Source of the DNA: Pseudomonas asplenii
GTDB lineage: Bacteria > Pseudomonadota > Gammaproteobacteria > Pseudomonadales > Pseudomonadaceae
Assembly: GCF_900105475.1 (NCBI RefSeq)
Contig: NZ_LT629777.1
Location: 2,666,001-2,730,000, forward strand
Length of the DNA: 64,000 nucleotides
Direction: 5' to 3'
Positions 26,031-35,453 of this stretch are shown in pieces; the stretch's first letter is position 1, and every line of letters begins with the position of its first letter. The notes below the pieces were generated by a model, which was not told the DNA's origin, did no database searches, and saw only the letters and a program-made list of their open reading frames with translations. A program made the position numbers and the translations under genes.

Positions 26031-28580
26031 ATGACCGCCATGACCCCGCGTCTGGATCGTCCCGGGTTCCTGCCTCGCCTGTCCTCCCGCCATGTATCGC
26101 GCCCACGCTTGAGTGTCCCGCTGATCGAGTCCCAGGCTCGGGTCCGTCTGCTGTGCGCTCCCGCCGGCAGCGGCAAGAGCGCACTGCTGGCCGAATGCTT
26201 GCTGAAGGCGCCCGCCGACTGTGGCGTATGTTGGCTGCCCCTGGCCGGTGCGAATCTGGCGCCCGATGCCTTCTGCGCGATCCTGGCCGAAGCGCTGGGC
26301 CTGGAAGGGACATGGGACGAGCCGAGTCTGCTGGCGCGGCTGGCCCGTTGGACCACGCCGACCTGGATCTTCCTCGACGACTATTGTCGCCTGCCCGACC
26401 CGGCGCTGGATCAACTGCTCGACCGTCTGCTGGCGGTCAGCAGTCCGATGCTGAGCTGGTGGCTGGGCGGACGGCGGCGCCCACACTGCAACTGGCCACG
26501 GTTGTTGCTGGAGGGCGAACTCCATGAGGTCGGTGCGGTGCAACTGGCCTTCGAGCGTAGCGAGATCGAACGTTTGGTGGTCAATCCGACGGTCGAGGTA
26601 TCGCCCCAGTGCATCGAGCGGATCAGCCAGTACACCGGTGGCTGGTGCGCCGGTGTACGGGTCGCGCTGCTGGAAGCGCCAGCCTGGCTCGCCAACGATC
26701 CGGAAGCCGGCTCGCGACGCTCGGCGACCCTGCTCGATTACCTGCAGCACGAACTGTTCGATGTGCTGGCGCCCGAGTTGGCCGAGGCCTGGCGGGTTCT
26801 GGCGCACCTGCCACGGTTCAACGCTGACCTCTGTGAGCATCTGTTCGGGGCCGGGGAGGGCGCCCAGTGGATGCGTACCCTGCAGGAACTGGGGTGCTTT
26901 GTCGAACCCTGGGAGGACTCCACCGAATGGTTGCGCATATTTGCCCCGCTGACCCTGCTGCTGCGTGACGAACCCTGGCCGGCTGCGCGCTCCTGGCATC
27001 GTCGCGCCTGTCAGTGGTTCAGTGCCCGGGGCGATTGGCAGGCGGCGGTGGAGCAGGCCCTGGCTGCCGAAGAACTGGAAGTCGCCGCGAGCCTGTTGCA
27101 CAACTTCAGTTTCGACTACCTGTTCGAGGGGCAGAACGTCCCGTTGTTGCTGCGCCTGCATGAGCAGCGTCCGGACGAGCTGTTGTTTGGCACGCCACAC
27201 CTGCTTGGGCTGATTACCACTGCGCTGTTGTTTGCCGGGCGTTTCGACGACGCGACGCGCAGCATCGAGCAGATGGCCCGCTTCGCACCACAACCGTCGT
27301 TGGTGGCGCAGCGGCACCTGGTGGCGCGCTGGCAGGCGCAGCAGGGGTGGCTGCTGCATTTGCAGGGCCGGACGGGGCCGGCTCGCGAGCATTTTCTCGA
27401 TGCGCTCCAGGAATTGCCGCCGGCGGCCTGGCCGGCTCGACTGTTCTGTCTGTCCGGGTTGACCCAGCAGGCCCTGCTCAATGGTGAGCTGGAACAGGCC
27501 CACGCCTTGAGCCGGGAGGCCCTGTGCCTGGCGCGTGCGCAAGGTTCGCTGTTGTTCGAGGCGCTGCTGGAACTCGACCATGCACAGTTGTTGGAGCAGC
27601 GCGGCGCACTGCATCGCAGTGCGGCGTTACTGGACAATATCCAGGCCTTGCTGGTCGCCAAGCACTACCTCACCGGCCCGTTGCGCGGTCGCGTGGCCCT
27701 GCGCCAAGGTCGTCTGGCCTTGCGTCAGGGGCAGGACCTGCAAGCTGCCGAATATTTCCAGGCCGGGCTCGACGAATGCCTGCGCTGTCACGATAAACAG
27801 GCGCTCTATGGGTTTCTGGGGCTGGCGCTGCTGGATGCCAACCACGGCAACTATCCACAGGCTTTCGTCCGTCTGCGCGACGCCGAACGGTTGATGCAAC
27901 AGCGGCATATTCCCGACACGGTCTACCGCGCGGTGCTGCTGTTGATCAGCAGCCATTTCTGGTTGCAGCAGGGACGTCCCGAATTGGCGGACGAGGCGCT
28001 GACCCGGGTGTTGCGCCACTATCACGGACCCAATGCGATACAGGCGCCGCCAGCGAGCCTGGAGTTGGTTCCGCGCCTCGAATACCTGCTGGTCCTGGCC
28101 CAGGTCTACCAGCGCAAGCCGGTCGCTGCGCTGGAGTCATTGGCGCGGCAACTGGAGCAGGCGCAGCGCCGGGGCATGCAAGGCATCGAAACGGAGATCC
28201 GCCTGGCCTTGGCGGAAGTGGCCTTCCTGGAGGGCGATGGCGCCTTGGCCAAGAGCCATCTCGGCGAGGGCTTGGCACTGGTCGGCCGCTGCAATCTGCA
28301 GCAGGCGCTGCGGGAGTTGCGCCTGCGTCAACCGGGCATGCTGTCGGCACTGGGCGTCGAGGAGGAGCTGGTCGCCAGTGGTGATAATCCGCTGAGCCAG
28401 CGCGAACTGGAAGTGCTCAAGCTGATCGCCCAGGGCAGTTCCAACCTGCAGATCGCCGACCAGTTGTTCATCTCGCTGCACACGGTGAAAACCCATGCGC
28501 GCAGGATTCACAGCAAGCTCGGCGTCGAGCGGCGCACCCAGGCGGTGGCCAAGGCCAAGGCGCTGGGCCTGATGGGCTAG
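26031..28580 (+). CDS. MalT-like LuxR-family ATP-dependent regulator
   Basis: An 849-residue LAL/MalT-type activator. The P-loop [12 protein letters not shown] is near residue 43, and an acidic Walker B-like IFLDDYCRL about 65 residues later. Residues about 330-770 are helical TPR-like repeats that bind an inducer in relatives. The C-terminus is a LuxR HTH ([18 protein letters not shown] and the helix [17 protein letters not shown]). GAAAGG lies 8 bases before the ATG. Its position downstream of DUF1302/DUF1329, separated by a REP pair, suggests it controls them. Confidence 0.92.
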   Translation: MTAMTPRLDRPGFLPRLSSRHVSRPRLSVPLIESQARVRLLCAPAGSGKSALLAECLLKAPADCGVCWLPLAGANLAPDAFCAILAEALGLEGTWDEPSLLARLARWTTPTWIFLDDYCRLPDPALDQLLDRLLAVSSPMLSWWLGGRRRPHCNWPRLLLEGELHEVGAVQLAFERSEIERLVVNPTVEVSPQCIERISQYTGGWCAGVRVALLEAPAWLANDPEAGSRRSATLLDYLQHELFDVLAPELAEAWRVLAHLPRFNADLCEHLFGAGEGAQWMRTLQELGCFVEPWEDSTEWLRIFAPLTLLLRDEPWPAARSWHRRACQWFSARGDWQAAVEQALAAEELEVAASLLHNFSFDYLFEGQNVPLLLRLHEQRPDELLFGTPHLLGLITTALLFAGRFDDATRSIEQMARFAPQPSLVAQRHLVARWQAQQGWLLHLQGRTGPAREHFLDALQELPPAAWPARLFCLSGLTQQALLNGELEQAHALSREALCLARAQGSLLFEALLELDHAQLLEQRGALHRSAALLDNIQALLVAKHYLTGPLRGRVALRQGRLALRQGQDLQAAEYFQAGLDECLRCHDKQALYGFLGLALLDANHGNYPQAFVRLRDAERLMQQRHIPDTVYRAVLLLISSHFWLQQGRPELADEALTRVLRHYHGPNAIQAPPASLELVPRLEYLLVLAQVYQRKPVAALESLARQLEQAQRRGMQGIETEIRLALAEVAFLEGDGALAKSHLGEGLALVGRCNLQQALRELRLRQPGMLSALGVEEELVASGDNPLSQRELEVLKLIAQGSSNLQIADQLFISLHTVKTHARRIHSKLGVERRTQAVAKAKALGLMG

Positions 28581-28602
28581 GCACAACGCCGCTCGGCTTG
28601 TG

Positions 28603-28678
28603 TGGGAGTCGGTTTGCTGCGCGTTCAGTGGGATCAGTAGTACCCGATGCAGTGCTATCGCCAGCAACCCGGCTCCTG
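28603..28678. repeat. Degenerate REP pair
   Basis: GTGGGAGTCGGTTTGCTG and a diverged inverse copy CAGCAACCCGGCTCCTGC flank about 40 bp between two convergent genes. It resembles the REP pairs at 25824 and 36898 but with more changes. Confidence 0.5.
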
Positions 28679-28692
28679 CAGGCGCTGCCGCT

Positions 28693-29484
28693 TCAGTTTT
28701 TCTGGTAGCCCATCCGCCAACTGATCGCTTCGCTGGCCGCCAGCAGGCGCTGGGCTGCCGGGCCTTTTTCATCGGCAGGGAACAACGACGTCGGGCCGAC
28801 CACCGTCAACACGGCTGCCACCTGCCCCAGGGCATTGAACACCGGCGCCGACAAGGCATCGACCCCCGGCATCAGCAGACCATTGACGAAATGCAGTCCA
28901 CGTCGGCGGATCTGTTCGCAGGTCGCCGCATAGGTGGCGGCATCGGCCAGCGGGTGCGGATGGCCGGCCTTGAGTTCGGCTTCGCGCAGGTCGATGGTCT
29001 CGCGATCCGGGAGAAAGGCGTTGAACACCAATCCGGTGGAGGAACTGAGCAACGGCAGCACCGAGCCCAGTTGCGTCACCACCGTCACCGCGCGCACTGC
29101 CGGCTCGATATGCACCACGGTCGCGCCGTGATTGCCCCAGACCGCCAGGAAGCAGCTTTCATTCAGGTCATCGCGCAACTCCGCCACGGGCATGGCCGCC
29201 ACTTGCAGCACGTCCATGCTGTTGAGCGCGGCCAGGCCGACCCGCAAGGCCTCGCGCCCGAGGCCGTAATGGTTGGTGGCCACGTTCTGTTCGGCGAAAC
29301 CGCTGGCGATCAGCGCCTGCAGGTAACGATGCACCTTGCTCGCCGGCATCTGCACGTGCTCGGCCAGGCGCGACAGCGAGGTGCTCGGCGACAGCTCGGC
29401 GAGGGCCTTGAGGATGTCGGTACCGACCTCGGCCGAGCGGACTTTCTGTTTGGCGTTGCTGTCGCTGCTGCGCGGCTTTTCCAT
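28693..29484 (-). CDS. hmgR: IclR-family repressor of the homogentisate genes
   Basis: A 263-residue IclR-type regulator: N-terminal winged helix (ILKALAELSPSTSLSRLAEH, then MPASKVHRYLQALIASGFAE) and a C-terminal effector domain with a conserved RRRGLHFVNGLLMPGVDAL stretch. It is divergent from hmgA; in P. putida HmgR represses hmgABC and is released by homogentisate. The identity rests on family plus position. AATCRAATTACG repeats in the intergenic region are the likely operator. Confidence 0.88.
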   Translation of the reverse strand: MEKPRSSDSNAKQKVRSAEVGTDILKALAELSPSTSLSRLAEHVQMPASKVHRYLQALIASGFAEQNVATNHYGLGREALRVGLAALNSMDVLQVAAMPVAELRDDLNESCFLAVWGNHGATVVHIEPAVRAVTVVTQLGSVLPLLSSSTGLVFNAFLPDRETIDLREAELKAGHPHPLADAATYAATCEQIRRRGLHFVNGLLMPGVDALSAPVFNALGQVAAVLTVVGPTSLFPADEKGPAAQRLLAASEAISWRMGYQKN

Positions 29485-29540
29485 GGAGGCAATGTGATCC
29501 CGGGACGAATGGCCGTCTTTATAGCTTGACGCGCATAGGC

Positions 29541-29584
29541 AATCAAATTACGTTTTGCACAATCGAATTACGCAATTCATAATT
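29541..29584. promoter_or_regulatory. Repeated AATCRAATTACG and imperfect palindrome, probable HmgR operator
   Basis: AATCAAATTACG at 29541 and AATCGAATTACG at 29561 are spaced exactly 20 bp, two helical turns, so they face the same side of the DNA. The second overlaps an imperfect palindrome (AATTA-n9-TAATT, 29566-29584). IclR-type regulators bind such AT-rich palindromes. Confidence 0.55.
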
Positions 29585-29665
29585 TCGGCTCAATAAAAAC
29601 AACCGACCTTGCTGCGCGTCCGTGATCGGGTCGCCGGCCACGGGTCCACTCCACCAGGAGGCGCC

Positions 29666-30964
29666 ATGCATCCCGACTCGACGACGCTGGCCTATCAGTC
29701 CGGCTTCGGTAATGAATTCAGCAGCGAGGCGTTGCCCGGTGCGCTGCCTGTGGGCCAGAACTCGCCACAGAAAGCGCCTTATGGGCTCTACACCGAACTG
29801 TTGTCCGGCACTGCGTTCACCATGTCCCGCAGCGAAGCCCGCCGGACCTGGCTATACCGCATCCAGCCCTCGGCCAATCACCCGGCGTTCGCCAAGCTCG
29901 AACGGCAGTTGGCGGGTGGCCCGCTGGGCGAGGTGACTCCCAACCGTCTGCGCTGGAACCCTCTGCCGATTCCGCAGCAACCCACGGATTTCATCGATGG
30001 CCTGGTGAGCATGGTCGCCAACTCGGCGGCGGATAAACCGGCCGGCATCAGCATCTACGGCTACCGCGCCAACCGCTCGATGGAGCGGGTGTTCTTCAAT
30101 GCCGACGGCGAGCTGCTGCTGGTGCCGGAACAGGGACGCTTGCGCATCGCCACCGAACTGGGTGTCCTGGAACTCGAACCGCTGGAAATCGCCGTGTTGC
30201 CCCGTGGCCTGAAATTCCGCGTCGAACTGCTCGATGCCCAGGCCCGAGGTTATGTCGCCGAAAACCATGGTGCGCCGCTGCGCCTGCCGGACCTGGGGCC
30301 GATCGGCAGCAATGGCCTGGCCAACCCACGTGATTTTCTCACGCCCGTGGCGCATTACGAAGAGCGCCGGCAGCCGACCACCCTGGTGCAGAAATTCCTC
30401 GGCGAACTGTGGGGTTGCGAGCTGGATCACTCGCCGCTGAACGTGGTCGCCTGGCACGGTAACAACGTGCCATACAAATACGACCTGCGGCGTTTCAACA
30501 CGATCGGTACCGTCAGTTTCGATCATCCCGACCCGTCGATCTTCACTGTGCTGACCTCGCCGACCAGCGTGCCGGGCATGGCCAACCTCGACTTCGTGAT
30601 CTTCCCGCCGCGCTGGATGGTTGCCGAAAACACCTTCCGTCCGCCCTGGTTCCACCGCAACCTGATGAACGAATTCATGGGGCTGATCCAGGGCGCCTAC
30701 GATGCCAAGGCCGAAGGTTTCCTGCCGGGCGGTGCGTCCCTGCACAGTTGCATGAGCGCCCATGGCCCGGACGGCGAAACCTGCAGCAAGGCGATCGCCG
30801 CCGAGCTGGCGCCGAGCAAGATCGACAACACCATGGCTTTCATGTTCGAGACCAGCCAGGTGCTGCGTCCGAGCCGCTTCGCCCTGGACTGCCCGCAGTT
30901 GCAGAATGACTACGACGCCTGCTGGGCCAGCCTGCCCAACACCTTCACCCCGGATCGGAGATAA
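29666..30964 (+). CDS. hmgA: Homogentisate 1,2-dioxygenase
   Basis: A 432-residue iron(II) enzyme that opens the homogentisate ring to maleylacetoacetate in phenylalanine/tyrosine breakdown. It has the family start ([20 protein letters not shown]), the [18 protein letters not shown] segment, [20 protein letters not shown] with iron ligands, and [10 protein letters not shown] near the C-terminus. The start at 29666 follows CAGGAGG by 4 bases, a strong site; an upstream in-frame ATG lacks one. It is the first gene of hmgA-fahA-maiA; the next starts 4 bp after its stop. Confidence 0.98.
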   Translation: MHPDSTTLAYQSGFGNEFSSEALPGALPVGQNSPQKAPYGLYTELLSGTAFTMSRSEARRTWLYRIQPSANHPAFAKLERQLAGGPLGEVTPNRLRWNPLPIPQQPTDFIDGLVSMVANSAADKPAGISIYGYRANRSMERVFFNADGELLLVPEQGRLRIATELGVLELEPLEIAVLPRGLKFRVELLDAQARGYVAENHGAPLRLPDLGPIGSNGLANPRDFLTPVAHYEERRQPTTLVQKFLGELWGCELDHSPLNVVAWHGNNVPYKYDLRRFNTIGTVSFDHPDPSIFTVLTSPTSVPGMANLDFVIFPPRWMVAENTFRPPWFHRNLMNEFMGLIQGAYDAKAEGFLPGGASLHSCMSAHGPDGETCSKAIAAELAPSKIDNTMAFMFETSQVLRPSRFALDCPQLQNDYDACWASLPNTFTPDRR

Positions 30965-30967
30965 CCC

Positions 30968-32272
30968 ATGAGTCAACCAAACCTTGCGTGCAGCTGGGTC
31001 GCGTCCGCCAACGGGCACCTCGATTTCCCGTTGCAGAACCTGCCCCTGGGCATCTTCAGCTATCAGGGCTCGGCCCCACGCAGTGGCGTGGCGATCGGCG
31101 AGCATATCTTCGACCTGCAGGCGGCGCTGGACGCCGGTCTGTTCGACGGTGCGGCCGCAACGGCGGTCGAAGCCACCCGTTGCGGACAACTGAACGCCTT
31201 CTTCGAACTCGGCCGCGGCGCGCGCCAGGCCTTGCGCCAACGCTTGCTGGAACTGTTCGAGGAAAACAGCCGCCTGCGTGACCGGATCGAAGCCCTGGGA
31301 GCGAAGTTGCTGCCGCTGGCGGCGGATTGCGTCATGCACCTGCCGGCGAAGATCGGTGATTACACCGACTTCTACGTCGGCATCGAGCATGCGCAGAACA
31401 TCGGCAAGCTGTTCCGTCCCGACAACCCGCTGCTGCCCAACTACAAATATGTGCCGGTCGGCTACCACGGCCGGGCTTCGACCGTACGCCCCTCCGGCAC
31501 CGAGGTGCGCCGGCCCAAGGGGCAGGCCCTGCCAGCCGGACAAAGCGAGCCGGTGTTCGGCCCTTGCGCGCGCCTGGATTACGAGTTGGAACTGGGGATC
31601 TGGATCGGCCCGGGCAATGCCATGGGCGACACCATTGCCATTGCCGATGCGGCCGATCACATTGCCGGCTATTGCCTGCTCAACGATTGGTCGGCGCGCG
31701 ACGTGCAGGCCTGGGAATACCAGCCGCTGGGGCCGTTCCTGTCCAAGAGCTTCATCACCAGCATCTCGCCCTGGGTGGTGACCGCCGAGGCCCTGGAGCC
31801 GTTCCGCAAGGCCCAGCCAGCGCGTCCGGCGGGCGATCCGCAACCGCTGCCGTACCTGTTCGATGAGCGGGACCAGGCATCCGGTGCCTTCGACATCGAA
31901 CTGGAAGTGCTGTTGCAGACCGAAGCGATGCGCGAGCAGCAACTGCCGCCCCAGCGCCTGACCTTGAGCAACACTCTCCATATGTACTGGACCGTGGCGC
32001 AGATGGTTGCACACCACAGTGTCAACGGCTGCCAGTTGCAGGCCGGCGACCTGTTCGGTTCGGGTACCTTGTCCGGTCCCGAGGCCGGTCAGTTCGGCAG
32101 CCTGCTGGAGATCACCGAGGGCGGCAAGAAACCGGTGGAACTGCCTTCGGGCGAACTGCGCCGATTCCTTGAAGATGGCGACGAAATCATCCTGCGTGCT
32201 CGTTGCCGCCGCGAAGGTTTCGCGTCCATCGGTTTTGGCGAGTGTCGCGGCAAGATCCAGTCGGCCCGTTGA
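30968..32272 (+). CDS. fahA: Fumarylacetoacetase
   Basis: A 434-residue hydrolase that splits fumarylacetoacetate into fumarate and acetoacetate, the last step of the homogentisate route. Metal-site regions are seen in CARLDYELELGIWIGPGNAM and NDWSARDVQAWEYQPLGPF; an N-terminal SH3-like part begins ACSWVASANGHLDFPLQNL. Second gene of the operon (also named hmgB), with GGAG just before its ATG and maiA 13 bp downstream. Confidence 0.97.
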   Translation: MSQPNLACSWVASANGHLDFPLQNLPLGIFSYQGSAPRSGVAIGEHIFDLQAALDAGLFDGAAATAVEATRCGQLNAFFELGRGARQALRQRLLELFEENSRLRDRIEALGAKLLPLAADCVMHLPAKIGDYTDFYVGIEHAQNIGKLFRPDNPLLPNYKYVPVGYHGRASTVRPSGTEVRRPKGQALPAGQSEPVFGPCARLDYELELGIWIGPGNAMGDTIAIADAADHIAGYCLLNDWSARDVQAWEYQPLGPFLSKSFITSISPWVVTAEALEPFRKAQPARPAGDPQPLPYLFDERDQASGAFDIELEVLLQTEAMREQQLPPQRLTLSNTLHMYWTVAQMVAHHSVNGCQLQAGDLFGSGTLSGPEAGQFGSLLEITEGGKKPVELPSGELRRFLEDGDEIILRARCRREGFASIGFGECRGKIQSAR

Positions 32273-32284
32273 GAGGAATCCGCC

Positions 32285-32923
32285 ATGGAACTCTACACCT
32301 ACTACCGCTCGACCTCGTCCTACCGGGTACGCATCGCCCTGGCGCTCAAGGGCCTGGACTACCATGCGCAGCCGATCAACCTGATCGCCGAGGGCGGCGG
32401 TGAGCATCGACAGCCGGTCTACCTGGCGCTCAATCCGCAGGGGCGCGTACCGGCGTTGCGTACCGATACCGGTCACCTGCTGACCCAGTCGCCGGCGATC
32501 ATCGAGTTCCTGGACGAGCGTTATCCCCAGGTGCCGCTGTTGTCCCGCGATCTGTCGACCCGGGCGCAGGAGCGGGCGGTGGCGGCGTTGATCGGTTGCG
32601 ATATCCATCCGCTGCACAACGTCAGCGTGCTCAACCTGCTGCGTCAGTGGGGACATGACGAACAGCAGGTTCAGGCCTGGATCGGGCATTGGGTCAGCCA
32701 GGGGCTGGCGGCGGTCGAGCAGTTGATCGGCGACGTCGGCTACTGCTTCGGCAGCGAGCCGGGGTTGGCCGATGTCTATCTTGTTCCGCAGTTGTATGCG
32801 GCCGAGCGCTTCAAGATTTCCTTGGAGGCCTATCCGCGAATTCGCCGGGTCGCAGCGCTGGCACAGCAGCATCCGGCGTTCCTTGAGGCTCATCCGGCGA
32901 ACCAGCCGGATACTCCGGCGTGA
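32285..32923 (+). CDS. maiA: Maleylacetoacetate isomerase (zeta-class GST)
   Basis: A 212-residue glutathione S-transferase fold enzyme that isomerises maleylacetoacetate to fumarylacetoacetate. The N-terminal YYRSTSSYRVRIALALKGL is the zeta-class active-site region; where eukaryotic enzymes have SSCS, this one reads STSS, so the conserved cysteine is a serine. The thioredoxin-like half is followed by an all-helical half. Last gene of the hmg operon; the convergent fic gene ends 44 bp downstream. Confidence 0.95.
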   Translation: MELYTYYRSTSSYRVRIALALKGLDYHAQPINLIAEGGGEHRQPVYLALNPQGRVPALRTDTGHLLTQSPAIIEFLDERYPQVPLLSRDLSTRAQERAVAALIGCDIHPLHNVSVLNLLRQWGHDEQQVQAWIGHWVSQGLAAVEQLIGDVGYCFGSEPGLADVYLVPQLYAAERFKISLEAYPRIRRVAALAQQHPAFLEAHPANQPDTPA

Positions 32924-32966
32924 AGACTGCTACCTGAGGGGCCCGCCGTTCCTGGTCGTGGCCACT

Positions 32967-34328
32967 TCAGGCCTTACAGTTTTTCTGGATGGATGTTGTG
33001 TCCATCATTTCATAGATCCATTCATTACCCACCTTGCGCTTCCTGAACAGATTCAAGTCGACCAGGCCGCTCAATACCGTCGCCGCCGTGTTGTAGGCGC
33101 AACCGAGATTGTCTTTTACGCCCGTGACGGTGAATTGCTGCGCAGCACCGTATTTTGCGACATTAAAAATGACGCGCTGCTTTTCCGAGAGCGTTGAGTA
33201 GAGGCCGGATTCATACAGGAATGTGTTGAACCGAGTCATTGACTCGACTGTGGCTTCGTAGGTTTTCTTGAATTCACTGATGGCGCGGGTGATGACTCGG
33301 CACTGGTAGTCAACGAAATAGGTGAGGTCCATATCGTCTGTTTCTGTGTACAGGTAGCTCTTTCCATATTGAATGGGGGCCGTTTTCAGCAAGGTGCTGA
33401 TGGCGATGTAGCGGAAGGCCCCAAAGCCTCTTTTGAACAGATACCAGTAGAACAACGAGCGGGCGACGCGGCCGTTGCCATCATGGAACGGATGCTCGAA
33501 GCCGATTGCGAAATGGAGAATGATCGCCTTCACCAGCGGGTGAATATAGTTGAGGTTGTTCATGTCTGAATGGTTGGTGTTGATCCATTCGCAGATCAAG
33601 CGAAGACGCCCCTCAAGATTTTTTGCAGGTGGTGGTTGATGGACCACATCGCCCCGACCATCCTCGATGACCACGCTATCGTCATTCCTGAGGGCTCCGG
33701 GACGGTAGTGTTCATCATCGATGCCTTCGACTCCGGCCTGGTGCAGCTCGTTAATCAGCTCCAGCGACAGTTCACGATCCCGGCATTCCCAGGCCAGCTT
33801 CATCATCTTGAAATTGCCGATGATCATCTTTTCATCAGGCGTCCTGGCGCCTCGTACCCGCTTCAACAGCTCCTTGGCCGCCTTGGTCGTGGTCGCGGCG
33901 CCTTCCAGTTGGCTGCTGCTGATTGCCTCGTCTTCAATAAGGTCCTTGAGCAGGTACTGCAGGTGCTTTTCCTCGCCAATTCTAGAGCACATCCATTCCA
34001 AGGCGGCGGTAGTCGTGTGCTGATCGCAGGCGGAAATGGCGATATGCATCGCCGGTGTATAGAGAAGGGGGCAAGGAAGTGCAGGGGCGCCTAGCGATAG
34101 CAGCGGCCTTTGTTGTTTTTGGCGTTCTGCTTTGACGACAGCCCAGGCCAGTTGTGGATCCACCCCCTTGGGCCAGCGAAAACGAAGTTCGTCGAAATGC
34201 TGGTAGCGTCCCTTGATATCGATCGCCTGTGCCAGTTCCAGATACACCTCGAACATCCCCATGTGCTTCTCGATGATCGTGGTATAGGGGCTCAGGAGAG
34301 TCGGTGGTGGAGCCTTGATCGTGCTCAT
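32967..34328 (-). CDS. Fic-domain protein with N-terminal inhibitory motif and C-terminal winged helix
   Basis: A 453-residue Fido protein. The catalytic loop is His279-P-F-H-D-G-N-G-R-V-A-R, the canonical AMP-transferase motif. An inhibitory-helix motif S-x3-E-G is present N-terminally (Ser138 to Gly143, Glu142 being the inhibitory residue), so this is the class II, self-contained, auto-inhibited type. The last 90 residues look like a winged helix (FNVAKYGAAQQFTVTGVKDN and onward), which could bind DNA. The start at 34328 has GGAG upstream within the loop of a large inverted repeat. No separate antitoxin gene is adjacent. Targets unknown. Confidence 0.92.
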   Translation of the reverse strand: MSTIKAPPPTLLSPYTTIIEKHMGMFEVYLELAQAIDIKGRYQHFDELRFRWPKGVDPQLAWAVVKAERQKQQRPLLSLGAPALPCPLLYTPAMHIAISACDQHTTTAALEWMCSRIGEEKHLQYLLKDLIEDEAISSSQLEGAATTTKAAKELLKRVRGARTPDEKMIIGNFKMMKLAWECRDRELSLELINELHQAGVEGIDDEHYRPGALRNDDSVVIEDGRGDVVHQPPPAKNLEGRLRLICEWINTNHSDMNNLNYIHPLVKAIILHFAIGFEHPFHDGNGRVARSLFYWYLFKRGFGAFRYIAISTLLKTAPIQYGKSYLYTETDDMDLTYFVDYQCRVITRAISEFKKTYEATVESMTRFNTFLYESGLYSTLSEKQRVIFNVAKYGAAQQFTVTGVKDNLGCAYNTAATVLSGLVDLNLFRKRKVGNEWIYEMMDTTSIQKNCKA

Positions 34329-34357
34329 TTCAAAAAATCTCCAATTTGAAATGAGCA
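34322..34357. promoter_or_regulatory. Perfect 13-bp inverted repeat enclosing the fic start codon
   Basis: TGCTCATTTCAAA at 34322-34334 and TTTGAAATGAGCA at 34345-34357 are exact inverse copies around a 10-bp centre. On the minus-strand mRNA the Shine-Dalgarno (GGAG) lies in the loop and the ATG in the 3' arm. A second, shorter pair with the same core (CATTTCA at 34375-34381 and TGAAATG at 34396-34402) lies upstream. It could be an operator, an RNA hairpin limiting translation, or both. Confidence 0.7.
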
Positions 34358-34465
34358 TAGCGATGAGCATGGAGCATTTCAATAAGACGGAAAAATGAAA
34401 TGGTGAGGTTGCTGTGTGTTCATGAACGGTGCAATGACAGTGATGGCTCTGCAGCGTGCATCTGG

Positions 34466-35269
34466 CTAATGCACGACCGTATCCGGTGGCAGCCGCCCCA
34501 GCCGTTCTGTCAGGCGCAGGCACTGGATCGGATCGTCGCTGAGCAGCAGGGCCCGCTCCAGGTCGTGGCGCTCGGCGCTCGGGCACTCCAGCTTCTGGTA
34601 CAGGCTGGCGCGGGCCAGGTAATCGCTGGCATTGCCCTGACCCAGTTCCAGGACCCGCTCGGCATCGCGCAGGCCGGCCAGGAAGTCATCGTTGGCCAGG
34701 TGCAGTTGCCGCAGGTTGCGTGACAGGCGCTGGAGCATTTCCAGCGGCGTGGCCGTTTGCATGTGCTCGGCGCTCAGGGGCATGCCAGGGCCGTATTGCC
34801 GGCTCAGCAACTCCCGGCAATCGTTGGGATAGAGACGGCGACCGCCGCAGGGATCGAGCAGGTGGTCCGCGCCGGGCACCCGCAGCAGGAAGTGTCCGGG
34901 AAAATTCACCCCCACCAGTGGAATCTCCAGGCCGCGGGCCAGCTCCAAGGCTATCAGCGCCAGCACCAGCGGTTGCCCGCGTCGACGTTGCAGGACCTTG
35001 TCCAGCAGCGCGGCATGGGGCCGCAGGGGCGTGAACTCGTCCTGCTGGAAGCCCAGTTCGTTCATGCGTCGCAGCAGCGGTTGCGCCAACTCGCTGACCG
35101 GTAGCATCGGCAATCCCGCGCTGACCCGTTGTTGCAGATCCTTGAAGTCGCGCAGCAGGCTTTCGGGTTGCACCTTGGGGTCGTGTTCGGCAGCGATCCA
35201 GAGCGCCGCCTCGAACACCGCAGGCGGTGTACGCTCCAGGCAGGCAAAAAAGGCTTGGCGGGAATTCAT
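34466..35269 (-). CDS. SirB1-family transglutaminase-like/TPR protein
   Basis: A 267-residue protein. The first 180 residues match the SirB1/transglutaminase-like family (LPMLPVSELAQPLLRRMNEL, RRRGQPLVLALIALELARGL, VNFPGHFLLRVPG); the last 80 form TPR-type helices (LEMLQRLSRNLRQLHLANDD and LARASLYQKLECPSAERHDL). The catalytic role is unproven: the classical cysteine of the transglutaminase triad is not obvious where expected. Single gene on the minus strand between fic and the dehydrogenase. Confidence 0.85.
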   Translation of the reverse strand: MNSRQAFFACLERTPPAVFEAALWIAAEHDPKVQPESLLRDFKDLQQRVSAGLPMLPVSELAQPLLRRMNELGFQQDEFTPLRPHAALLDKVLQRRRGQPLVLALIALELARGLEIPLVGVNFPGHFLLRVPGADHLLDPCGGRRLYPNDCRELLSRQYGPGMPLSAEHMQTATPLEMLQRLSRNLRQLHLANDDFLAGLRDAERVLELGQGNASDYLARASLYQKLECPSAERHDLERALLLSDDPIQCLRLTERLGRLPPDTVVH

Positions 35270-35453
35270 TGAAATCTCCGGCAGAGATTCCGTTTTAGCG
35301 CCGTGGCGGGATTTCGTCCAGTGGCTTTGGTGGTCCTGGCAGGTTATGTCATAAAGCCTTTAACGCGCGGCGGCTTATTCTGCTGTAGTTCAGCGTTTTT
35401 TGCGGCGAAGCCTATACTCGCTGTGTACAAGAAGTGATCAGGGGGGCTATTCG

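Noticed and set aside
29852..32893. 1013-codon open frame on the minus strand
   Set aside because: It is antisense to hmgA, fahA and maiA, all certain genes; its composition (many Q, R, H, G) is that of a shadow frame.
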